Below, piece by piece: positions 26,277 through 34,195 of a DNA stretch of 64,000 nucleotides; position 1 is the stretch's first letter, and the number at the start of each line of letters is the position of its first letter. The stretch covers positions 1 through 64,000 of the forward strand of contig NZ_JADEXZ010000020.1 of NCBI RefSeq assembly GCF_015206815.1. The letters are read 5' to 3'. Both the position numbers and the translations under genes were made by a program. Source of the stretch: Fortiea sp. LEGE XX443 (GTDB taxonomy: Bacteria > Cyanobacteriota > Cyanobacteriia > Cyanobacteriales > Nostocaceae). The notes under the pieces were generated by a model, which made no database searches, had not been told where the DNA came from, and saw nothing but the letters and a program-made list of their open reading frames with translations.

Positions 26277-27245
26277 ATGACATCCATCATTGTTTTCACC
26301 ATCGCCGCAATTTTAGATTTCTTAATAGGTGATCCTTGGGTTTGGCCTCATCCAGTACAAGTGATGGGATGGGTTATTTCTCGCCTCACGAAATTTTGGT
26401 TGCACTTATGTCAGAATTCCATAACACAAAAAATTGCTGGAATTGTGCTGGGAATGATTTTAATCATTGGTAGCGGTTGCATAGGTTGGTTAATAATTCA
26501 AGCCGCCAGATGGTTACATCCACTATTGGGGATAGTCATAGAAAGTATTATCCTTGCCAGTTGTTTTGCGTTGAAGAGTTTGCGAACAGCCGCAACAGAT
26601 GTTTTGCAACCTTTAATTGCGGGAAATTTACCAGAGGCGCAGAAAATTTTAAGTAATTATGTTGGTCGAGATACAGACAACCTGTCAGAAACAGAAATTT
26701 TGCGAGCAGTTTTAGAAACCGTCACCGAAAATTCTACAGATGGAGTTATGGCTCCACTTTTTTATGCAATTGTTGGTGCTTGTATACCAAATCTGGGTGC
26801 AGTTCCTCTAGCTTTGGCATACAAAGCCAGCAGTACCCTAGATTCAATGGTGGGTTATAAGGAAGCACCTTACACTTATTTGGGCTGGTTTTGTGCGCGG
26901 TTAGAAGATTACTTAACTTGGTTCCCTTGTCGCTTAACGGTTATTACCTTGGCACTGTTATCAGGTAAACCATTGCCAGTTTGGCGCATTTGTCGCAGAG
27001 ATGCCATTCTAGACCCTAGTCCCAACTCTGGTTGGAGTGAATGTGCTTATGCTGCTATTTTGGGTGTACAGATGGGGGGGACAAATTGGTATCGTGGAGT
27101 AGCCAAGGAAAAACCATTGCTAGGAGATGCCATTTACCCAATTACGCCGACTACAATTCATCAGGCGTTGCAACTAACTCGCTATAGTTTTTTATTGTGG
27201 TTAGGAATAGCGATCGCTATACTATTTTTACTCCCAAACAAGTAA
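26277..27245 (+). CDS. cbiB: Adenosylcobinamide-phosphate synthase (CbiB/CobD)
   Basis: Membrane enzyme that joins adenosylcobyrate to aminopropanol (or its phosphate) late in cobalamin synthesis. The 322 residues show the family pattern: FLIGDPWVWPHPVQVMG near the N terminus, YVGRDTDNLSETEI in the middle, ENSTDGVMAPLFYA, and KEKPLLGDAIYPIT near the C terminus, with four to five hydrophobic segments. The first CbiB motifs are intact. It follows the Rrf2 gene by 42 bp and pyrR follows 40 bp later, so the three may form one transcript. Confidence 0.95.
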   Translation: MTSIIVFTIAAILDFLIGDPWVWPHPVQVMGWVISRLTKFWLHLCQNSITQKIAGIVLGMILIIGSGCIGWLIIQAARWLHPLLGIVIESIILASCFALKSLRTAATDVLQPLIAGNLPEAQKILSNYVGRDTDNLSETEILRAVLETVTENSTDGVMAPLFYAIVGACIPNLGAVPLALAYKASSTLDSMVGYKEAPYTYLGWFCARLEDYLTWFPCRLTVITLALLSGKPLPVWRICRRDAILDPSPNSGWSECAYAAILGVQMGGTNWYRGVAKEKPLLGDAIYPITPTTIHQALQLTRYSFLLWLGIAIAILFLLPNK

Positions 27246-27285
27246 TGATAGAAATAATGAGCCTAAGGTCATTTGACCATATCCT

Positions 27286-27822
27286 ATGTCTGCAAAAGTA
27301 GTTGAAATTCTCTCATCAGAAGACCTACGGCGCACCTTAACCCGCTTGGCTTCTCAAGTCATCGAAAGGACGCGAGATTTATCTCAATTAATACTCTTGG
27401 GTATTTATACCAGAGGAGTACCCTTAGCAGAATTGTTGGCGCGTCAAATTGAGGCACTCGAAGGTGTAAACGTACCTGTGGGAGCCTTAGATATCACCTT
27501 TTATCGGGACGACCTTGACAAAATAGGGTTGCGGACTCCTGCTAAAACCAACATCCCCTTTGACCTGACTGGAAAAACTGTGGTTCTTGTGGATGATGTA
27601 ATTTTCAAAGGTAGAACAATTCGCGCTGCTTTGAACGCTGTCACTGAGTATGGTAGACCAGAAATTATTCGTTTAGCTGTTTTGGTAGACCGAGGTCATC
27701 GAGAAGTACCAATTCACGCAGATTTTGTTGGCAAGCAACTACCCACAGCTAAAGAAGAAGTGGTTAAAGTTTACTTACAAGATTTGGATGGACGAGATGC
27801 AGTGGAGTTAATTGGAGATTAA
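27286..27822 (+). CDS. pyrR: Bifunctional pyrimidine regulator/uracil phosphoribosyltransferase PyrR
   Basis: The 178-residue protein has the PRPP-binding motif [17 protein letters not shown] and the PyrR signature around [15 protein letters not shown] and [14 protein letters not shown]. In Bacillus PyrR binds pyr mRNA to cause attenuation; in cyanobacteria its RNA role is less clear and a uracil phosphoribosyltransferase activity is likely. No pyr operon or anti-antiterminator was noticed here. It follows cbiB by 40 bp on the same strand. Confidence 0.95.
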   Translation: MSAKVVEILSSEDLRRTLTRLASQVIERTRDLSQLILLGIYTRGVPLAELLARQIEALEGVNVPVGALDITFYRDDLDKIGLRTPAKTNIPFDLTGKTVVLVDDVIFKGRTIRAALNAVTEYGRPEIIRLAVLVDRGHREVPIHADFVGKQLPTAKEEVVKVYLQDLDGRDAVELIGD

Positions 27823-27889
27823 TAGGCAAATGAGGATGCAGAGAGAGAATCACAAATGACTATTGACTATTTATTGCCGACAATTGTGA

Positions 27890-29782
27890 TTAGTTAATAT
27901 TTTTGATAACGCTAATCGCTTCTAATAACTGGTTAGCAGTGTAAGGTTTAGATAAAAAAGCTTGAATACCAATATCATAAGCTGCATCCACCTTATCGCT
28001 AGAAGCTAGTCCACTGATGGCAATAATTTTGACATTTGGGTTAATTTTTTGCAGTGTGCGGATGGTGGTGATGCCATCCATAGACGGCATTAACATATCT
28101 GTTAATACTAGCGATATTTCTTCACGATGTTCGGCGTAAAGAGCTATAGCCTCAATACCGTCGCTGGCTGTGATGGCTTTGTAGTTATAGCTTTCTAGAG
28201 ATGTTTTAGTAACATCCCGAATGGCGGCTTCATCATCGACAATCAAAATTAGTTCTCCGTTACCGCGAGGAAATTCTGGTTCTAATTCTTCTATGGTTTC
28301 TGTTATTTCCTGTGCAGGTAAATATACTTTAAATTGGCTGCCTAGTCCTTCTTCACTGTAGACACTGATAAAACCACCGTGGTTTTTGACAATGCCAATG
28401 ACTGTAGAAAGTCCAAGTCCAGTACCTTTCCCAAGTTCTTTAGTTGTAAAAAATGGCTCAAATATGCGATCTAAAATTCCTGTGGGAATACCAATGCCTG
28501 TGTCAATCACAGAAATCACAACATAAGCTCCAACCTTAGCATCAATGTGCATTTTGGCATAATTTTCATCGACTAGGAGATTTTCAGCGGTAATTTTCAA
28601 TATTCCACCATTAGGCATGGCATCACGGGCATTAACACATAAATTCATCAACACTTGATGTAGTTGGGTAGCATCACCGGAGATTACCCAGAGGTTTTGC
28701 GGAATTCGCGTAGTAATTTCGATAGTTTTGGGAAAAGTTTCTTGAATAATATGTTGGATTTCGACGATTAAGTGCTTGAGTTGCAAAAGGGTACGTTCTC
28801 CCTCAATACCACGAGTGAAAGATAGTACTTGCTTGACTAAGTTTGCTCCGCGTTTAGCGTTGGCTGTTAATATTGGTATTAGTTTCCGCGATCGCTCATC
28901 TTGTAACTGTGATTCTAAAAGTTGGGCTGTCATTAAAATCGGAGCCAGAATATTATTCAGGTCATGAGCGATACCACTAGCCAATGTGCCAATACTTTCT
29001 AATCTTTGGGCGCGGAGAAATTGTGCTTCTAACTGTTGTTTTTGGGTAATATCAGTATTTACTACTAGAATTGATTGGGGTTTGTGTGCAAAATCTCGCA
29101 CTAGTGTCCAACGGCTTTCGACAATGATTTTTTTGTTGGATGCTGTTGTTTGATGTAGTTCTCCTTGCCAAGAGCCGTTTTTGATTAATAACCGTAGTGC
29201 TTCTTGCAAGGGAGACAAGTTTTTTTCCTGCCACAGTTCTTGTGTTTTTTTAGCAATGGCTTCGTTTTGTTTCCAACCATAGAGACTTTCAGCGGCTTTG
29301 TTCCAGAATAAAATTTGGTCGTCTAAATCACGTACAAAAATTGCATCGGTGGCCACATCAAGTAATGCTGCTTGTTCGCGGATTTTTTGTTCTGTTTGTT
29401 TACGTTCTATGGCATAACGAATGGAACGCTCTAGTAAAGGTGCTGTTAACTGACTTTTTTCTAAATAATCTGCTGCGCCGGCTTTCATGGCTTCGAGGTC
29501 AATTTCCCAGTCTCCTTGACCTGTGAGCAAAATTATTGGTGCAGAACAGCCGTTGGCAACTGCTTCGCGTAAAAGTTCTAGTCCGTTGTGGATTCCTAAA
29601 CGATAATCTACAAGATATATATCATGTTGATGAGTTGCGATCGCCTGTTTTGCCGCTACGTAATTATCTACCCATGACAACTCGCAGCAAGCCACCTGAA
29701 ATTCACTGAACCAATCACGAGTTAAAATATAGTCGTCTTCGTCATCATCAACTAGCAGAACTCTGATTGGATTTTTGTTCAT
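27890..29782 (-). CDS. Hybrid histidine kinase REC-PAS-HisKA-HATPase-REC
   Basis: The 630-residue protein has an N-terminal receiver (residues about 6-125, phospho-Asp in IYLVDYRLG), a PAS domain (about 135-250, ILFWNKAAESLYGW), a HisKA helix with the phospho-His in LASGIAHDLNNILAPI, a HATPase (N box NLCVNARDAMPNGG, G boxes DTGIGIP and GKGTGLGLS), and a C-terminal receiver (LVLTDMLMPSMDG). There is no membrane segment, so it is cytosolic. The organisation fits a phosphorelay whose output is another protein. Its kinase core and C-terminal receiver are clearly related to those of the next gene, so the two arose by duplication. No output regulator is adjacent. Confidence 0.95.
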   Translation of the reverse strand: MNKNPIRVLLVDDDEDDYILTRDWFSEFQVACCELSWVDNYVAAKQAIATHQHDIYLVDYRLGIHNGLELLREAVANGCSAPIILLTGQGDWEIDLEAMKAGAADYLEKSQLTAPLLERSIRYAIERKQTEQKIREQAALLDVATDAIFVRDLDDQILFWNKAAESLYGWKQNEAIAKKTQELWQEKNLSPLQEALRLLIKNGSWQGELHQTTASNKKIIVESRWTLVRDFAHKPQSILVVNTDITQKQQLEAQFLRAQRLESIGTLASGIAHDLNNILAPILMTAQLLESQLQDERSRKLIPILTANAKRGANLVKQVLSFTRGIEGERTLLQLKHLIVEIQHIIQETFPKTIEITTRIPQNLWVISGDATQLHQVLMNLCVNARDAMPNGGILKITAENLLVDENYAKMHIDAKVGAYVVISVIDTGIGIPTGILDRIFEPFFTTKELGKGTGLGLSTVIGIVKNHGGFISVYSEEGLGSQFKVYLPAQEITETIEELEPEFPRGNGELILIVDDEAAIRDVTKTSLESYNYKAITASDGIEAIALYAEHREEISLVLTDMLMPSMDGITTIRTLQKINPNVKIIAISGLASSDKVDAAYDIGIQAFLSKPYTANQLLEAISVIKNIN

Positions 29783-30116
29783 TTCTTCCTCCCACTACTA
29801 CTAGTGGTAATTCCACAATTTCACACAATTAAATTCATGCTTTTTCCCAAAATTGCTCCCAAGTTAAAGAGTCTATTTGTAAAATAAAGCTTATTTTAGG
29901 TAAACTTAGTAATCCCTCTTTAGGAAGAAAAATTATGTAGGAGGTTTTGTCCTTTTTCTTGGGTTATTTTGAGCAGTTAATTCTACCAAAATGGCGTTTG
30001 GCAATTTTCATGTAAACGTTGAAAAATATTAAAGATGCGATCGCTCGCCATACTTCTGTGTATATTAGTGATTAATTTTCGCTCCTGCCTTTACCTACAG
30101 TGTGTCTCATCATTTA
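29783..30116. other. Intergenic between the two kinases
   Basis: A 334-bp AT-rich gap between two minus-strand kinase genes, with one gcgatcgc at about 30038. It should contain the promoter of the 630-residue kinase. No repeat or RNA was recognised. Confidence 0.4.
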
Positions 30117-32963
30117 TCACTGTTGATGCAAAATTTTATGCAGAACTTGCAATAATTCTGGTGTTGTGTAGGGTTTGGGTAAAAAAGTTATGTGTCCAGA
30201 TGATTGATTAGTTAGTACTTGCTCGCTAGTGGCTAGTCCACTCACAGCAATAATGGGTAATTGGGAATTCAGATTTTGTAATGTCCGAATGGTGGTGGCT
30301 CCATCCATGTTGGGCATCATCATATCGATAATTGCCACACTAATTTTATTTTGATTTTGGGTGTAAATTGCGATCGCTTCCATGCCATCATTAGCACTAA
30401 TTGCTTGATAATTATGGTTTTCGAGAGAGGATGTAGTAATTTCTTGAATTGCCGTTTCGTCATCCACAATCAAAACCATTTCTCCCTGTCCATTGGGCAT
30501 TTCTACATCTGCCGATACCTGAGTTATCTCTGTATTCACCGCTGGTAAATAGATTTTAAATGTTGTGCCTTTGTCTATACAACTGGATACGGTAATAAAA
30601 CCACCATGTCCTTTAATAATGCCTATGACTGTTGATAAACCTAGCCCCGTACCTTTACCAAATTCTTTAGTCGTAAAAAATGGTTCAAATATTCTATCTA
30701 ATAAAGCACTATTAATGCCAGTTCCGTCATCACTAACTGTCAAGACGATATATGCACCAACTTGAGCATCAAGATGGATTTGTAAATTATCTTCATCAAT
30801 CCAGATATTTTCGGCTGATATGCTCAAAGTTCCACCATTGGGCATAGCATCACGGGCGTTAACACATAAATTGATTAATACTTGATGTAATTGGGTGCTA
30901 TCACCACAAACTGGGGATAAGTCTGGCTGAATTTCAGCAATAAATTCGATAGATTTAGGAAAAGTTTGGTGAATAATCTGCTGAATATCAGTAATTAGGT
31001 GCTTAACTTGAATAATGGTGCGATCGCCTTCAACTCCCCGCACAAAGGAAAGGACTTGTTTCACTAAATTAGCACCACGTTTCACATTAGTTTCGATAAT
31101 TGATAATATCTGATGATTACTTTGGTCTGTGGCTTTATTTTTCAATAGCTGCACAGACATTAAAATTGGCGACAAAACATTATTTAAATCATGAGCAATC
31201 CCACTCGCAAGTGTGCCAATACTTTCCATACGTTGGGTGCGTAAAAATTGTTTTTCTAGTTGTTTGCGTTGGGTAATATCAGTGTCTACAACTAAGATAG
31301 ATTTCGCTTGATTGTGTTCATCGCGTACCAGTGTCCAGCGACTTTCTACAATAAGTTCTTTGCCAACACGGTTAGTTTTGTGCAGTTCTCCTTGCCAATG
31401 CCCAGATTTTAATACTGTATTGCGAATTTCTGAATATGGCGATGAAGACCCATGATTTAAAAGTTGGTTTGCATTTTTACCAATTGCTTCTGCGGTTTTC
31501 CAACCGTAAAGATTTACAGCACTTTGATTCCAAAGTAAAATTATGTCTGATAAATCTTGTAAAATAATTGCGTCTGTAGCAACATCTAATAATGCTGCTT
31601 GTTCACGGAATTTTTGTTCTGTTTGTTTCCGGTCTGTGATATCTTCAAAAATATATAACCGGACACAATATTGATTGTAACGATCGCAAATTTGGGTAGA
31701 AAAACGCCGGATAGTACGCCCATTAGTCAAGGCTATCTCATCTTCAACTACACAACAGTCGTCGTCTGTTTGTTGCAATACTTGACAAGAATTCACAAAA
31801 CTGGGAATATCTACAACTGATTTAAAGACTTCGGGAAGAATATCTTGGTGCTGCAATTCTCCTTGTTCCATCAGTGTTTTGAGATGGGTAATGCCCCAAA
31901 TTTCACAGAAGCGATCGTTAAAATACAAGATGTTATCGGTGTATTTATCGACAACATAAAATGCCAGTGGCGAGACACTATTCATTGAGTGCAACAGTGT
32001 TTCTTTCCAGCGTAATTGTTCTTGGGCTTGCTGCCGTTCACTAATGTCTTCTAATATATATGCAAATTGCGATCGCGTAGCGTCTCCTTGGGAGAATCGC
32101 TCAGACGAACTCCCAGCAATTAGCGAGATTGTTGCTGACAGCCATTTTCTGCCTTGAGGAGTGTCGTAAACATCTTCAAACCTCACAGGCGATTGAGTTT
32201 GTTCTGCTTGCTGGAAGTAATGTCGCCACTGCTGCAAACATAAGTGTGCTGTGCCTATTTCTTGTTCACAGCAATTTTGCGTAGCTTCTGAGGTAAGCCC
32301 AAAAAATCTCGCCGCACTCAGATTATCAGAAATATGCAAAATATCATGATCTACTAACTCTACAATGCCCATCATCATCGGCGCACTGTCGAAGAAACTG
32401 TGGAGGGTAGACTTACTTTGGTGCAGTGCTACTTGTGCTTGCTGGTACTCTGTTTTGATGTATGACAGTTCCGCCAAGTTCCGCCGGATTTCTAGTTGTC
32501 TAACTATCAAGCGACTAATAGCTTGCAGTGATTCCAGGTGTTTTGGGCTAATTTCCCGTGGTGTGCTGTCTACTATAGACACAGTACCAATTACTTCTCC
32601 TCCCGGTGCAAATAAAGGCACACCAGCGTAAAATCTTACATGTGGCTCTGATATCACGACTACTTCTGTGCTAAACCGCACATCTAACAGAGTGTCAGGA
32701 ATCACCAAAGTATCTTTTTGCTCAAGACAAAAGCGACAAAAGCCCATATTTAAAGGCATTTGTTGGATATCTAACCCAACTTTGGCTTTAAACCACTGAC
32801 GGTTAGCATCAATAAAATTAATTAAAGCTATGGGTGTGTCACAAATCTGCGCCGCTAAAAATACTAAATCATCAAATGCTTGTTCTGGTGCAGTATCCAG
32901 AATTTGATACTGATGTAAAGCCTTTAGCCTTGCTGCTTCATAGTTACACACTACAGTTTTCAT
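30117..32963 (-). CDS. Multi-sensor hybrid histidine kinase GAF-PAS-PAS-PAS-HisKA-HATPase-REC
   Basis: The 948-residue cytosolic kinase starts with a GAF domain (about residues 20-165; ALINFIDANRQWFKA, MGFCRFCLEQ) of the type common in cyanobacterial sensors. Three PAS domains follow, the third of which (LLWNQSAVNLYGW) matches the PAS of the neighbouring kinase. Then come HisKA with GIAHDLNNVLSPI, a HATPase (NLCVNARDAMPNGG, DDGTGI, GKGTGLGLS) and a receiver (AIIDMMMPNMDG). The GAF lacks the bilin-binding Cys-His motif of phytochromes. At 32069-32100 a 32-bp dispersed palindrome lies inside the second PAS coding region and adds the residues around SSERFSQGDATRSQ without breaking the frame. Confidence 0.93.
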   Translation of the reverse strand: MKTVVCNYEAARLKALHQYQILDTAPEQAFDDLVFLAAQICDTPIALINFIDANRQWFKAKVGLDIQQMPLNMGFCRFCLEQKDTLVIPDTLLDVRFSTEVVVISEPHVRFYAGVPLFAPGGEVIGTVSIVDSTPREISPKHLESLQAISRLIVRQLEIRRNLAELSYIKTEYQQAQVALHQSKSTLHSFFDSAPMMMGIVELVDHDILHISDNLSAARFFGLTSEATQNCCEQEIGTAHLCLQQWRHYFQQAEQTQSPVRFEDVYDTPQGRKWLSATISLIAGSSSERFSQGDATRSQFAYILEDISERQQAQEQLRWKETLLHSMNSVSPLAFYVVDKYTDNILYFNDRFCEIWGITHLKTLMEQGELQHQDILPEVFKSVVDIPSFVNSCQVLQQTDDDCCVVEDEIALTNGRTIRRFSTQICDRYNQYCVRLYIFEDITDRKQTEQKFREQAALLDVATDAIILQDLSDIILLWNQSAVNLYGWKTAEAIGKNANQLLNHGSSSPYSEIRNTVLKSGHWQGELHKTNRVGKELIVESRWTLVRDEHNQAKSILVVDTDITQRKQLEKQFLRTQRMESIGTLASGIAHDLNNVLSPILMSVQLLKNKATDQSNHQILSIIETNVKRGANLVKQVLSFVRGVEGDRTIIQVKHLITDIQQIIHQTFPKSIEFIAEIQPDLSPVCGDSTQLHQVLINLCVNARDAMPNGGTLSISAENIWIDEDNLQIHLDAQVGAYIVLTVSDDGTGINSALLDRIFEPFFTTKEFGKGTGLGLSTVIGIIKGHGGFITVSSCIDKGTTFKIYLPAVNTEITQVSADVEMPNGQGEMVLIVDDETAIQEITTSSLENHNYQAISANDGMEAIAIYTQNQNKISVAIIDMMMPNMDGATTIRTLQNLNSQLPIIAVSGLATSEQVLTNQSSGHITFLPKPYTTPELLQVLHKILHQQ
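32069..32100. repeat. 32-bp palindromic repeat inserted in frame in a kinase gene
   Basis: The minus strand reads gcgattctcccaaggagacg followed by ctacgcgatcgc. The same 32 bases, with one change, occur at 42381-42412 inside an unrelated gene. Partial copies occur between genes at about 11078 and 39831. The reading frame used is the same in both proteins (RFSQGDA-RS). Confidence 0.8.
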
Positions 32964-33589
32964 TACACTTTTCCTAAATATTTATTGATTGATTTACCGC
33001 TTGCTTTTGCATTTATCCCAGTTTTTAAAAGAGTAATCTGACACTAAACCGTTGCTGACCAGAAGTCTAGTTTTAAGCGCTATATTCACTTACTTAATTA
33101 GTAGCCCAAATAAATAAAGTTGGTTATTTACAAATTTTACGGTGAACGCACTTAAGCCTAAACAAACCAATAAGTAGAATTATCTAAAAGAGTCAGCAGT
33201 TTTTATTATTCTAATTATAGTAATCTTCCCTAAGAAGGATGACACAAAAAAGTTTATATTTGAACCACTTTACGCCAAATTTTGCTAATTTCAGATATTA
33301 TTTAGGGTTTATGCTTGATTTTGCCCGATTACTACAGATCGGATCAGAATTTTCACAAACCAAAAATATCTGTAGAGACGTTGCATTGCAAATTCTCTAA
33401 GTAGGTCGGTGTTAAAAATTGTCGTTATGACAAGGCAGGAGGCAGAAGGCAGAAGGGAAGAGGTTTTCAAGCTACTTTACTTTCCGTTACATAGTTCGGT
33501 TTATTTGCACCTTTCTACTTACAATCCACCGATAACGTTAAATAAACCGTATTAGGGCAGCCTTTTAATTAAGCGTAATATACTTAGTA
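32964..33589. other. Intergenic between the large kinase and moaE
   Basis: A 626-bp divergent gap, AT-rich, holding the promoters of the kinase (left) and moaE (right). A type B MITE occupies 33398-33521. The remainder shows nothing recognisable. Confidence 0.5.
33398..33521 (+). mobile_element. MITE type B, 124-bp copy
   Basis: The reverse complement of this segment occurs at 50289-50419 with only a few differences plus a 7-base length change in a gcagaaggcaga run. The ends are imperfect inverted repeats (TAAGTAGGTCGGTG at left; TAAGTAGAAAGGTG inward from right) that begin with TA. It does not code for protein. Confidence 0.75.
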
Positions 33590-34102
33590 GTGGGTATGCT
33601 TACTTCTAAGAATATTATGACTAATACATTTACTGCACCTGTTAAGCCTAAAACTGAAGATAGTTTTGCTATTACCTTTGCGCCATTATCCCTTGAAGAA
33701 ATCTATGCTAAGGCTAATGCACCAACGAATGGTGCGGTGGTGGTAATGAGTGGTATGGTGCGAAATAACACTGATGGACAATCAGTAGTTGCTTTAGAAT
33801 ATCAAGCATACGAACCAATGGCAATGGGCGTGTTTTATCAAATTGCTGCTGATATACGCAAATCTTGGACTGATGTCAATCGAGTCGTAATTCATCACCG
33901 TATTGGACGGTTACAAGTTGGGGAAATCAGCGTTTTAGTTGCAGTTGGGTGTCCTCATCGGGGTGAGGCTTTTGAAGCATGTCGCTACGCTATTGATACC
34001 CTCAAACATAACGCACCCATTTGGAAAAAAGAACACTGGGAGAATGGTTCTAGTACTTGGGTAAGTATTGGCGCTTGTGAACAATCTGGGGAAAACTGTT
34101 AA
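33590..34102 (+). CDS. moaE: Molybdopterin synthase catalytic subunit
   Basis: MoaE, with MoaD, inserts sulfur into precursor Z to make molybdopterin. The product matches the family in GAVVVMSGMVRNNTDGQ, LEYQAYEPMA, HRIGRLQVGE, and the active-site block LKHNAPIWKKEHWENG with the conserved lysines. The frame is open from a GTG at 33590. An ATG at 33596 and one at 33617 (MTNTFTAPVKP) are equally possible starts, because the first 20 or so residues are not conserved. No moaD or other moa gene is adjacent. Confidence 0.93.
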   Translation: MGMLTSKNIMTNTFTAPVKPKTEDSFAITFAPLSLEEIYAKANAPTNGAVVVMSGMVRNNTDGQSVVALEYQAYEPMAMGVFYQIAADIRKSWTDVNRVVIHHRIGRLQVGEISVLVAVGCPHRGEAFEACRYAIDTLKHNAPIWKKEHWENGSSTWVSIGACEQSGENC

Positions 34103-34195
34103 CTTAAATCTTGCATCGAGAAATACAAAAGTCAAATCCTTGACTAAATAGAAGAAGAAACAAGACTATTTGGAGAAAAATAATTTTTAAATGAA

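Noticed and set aside
33398..33521. Small RNA gene upstream of moaE
   Set aside because: The segment is a copy of MITE B found again at 50289, with terminal inverted repeats, so a mobile element explains it better.
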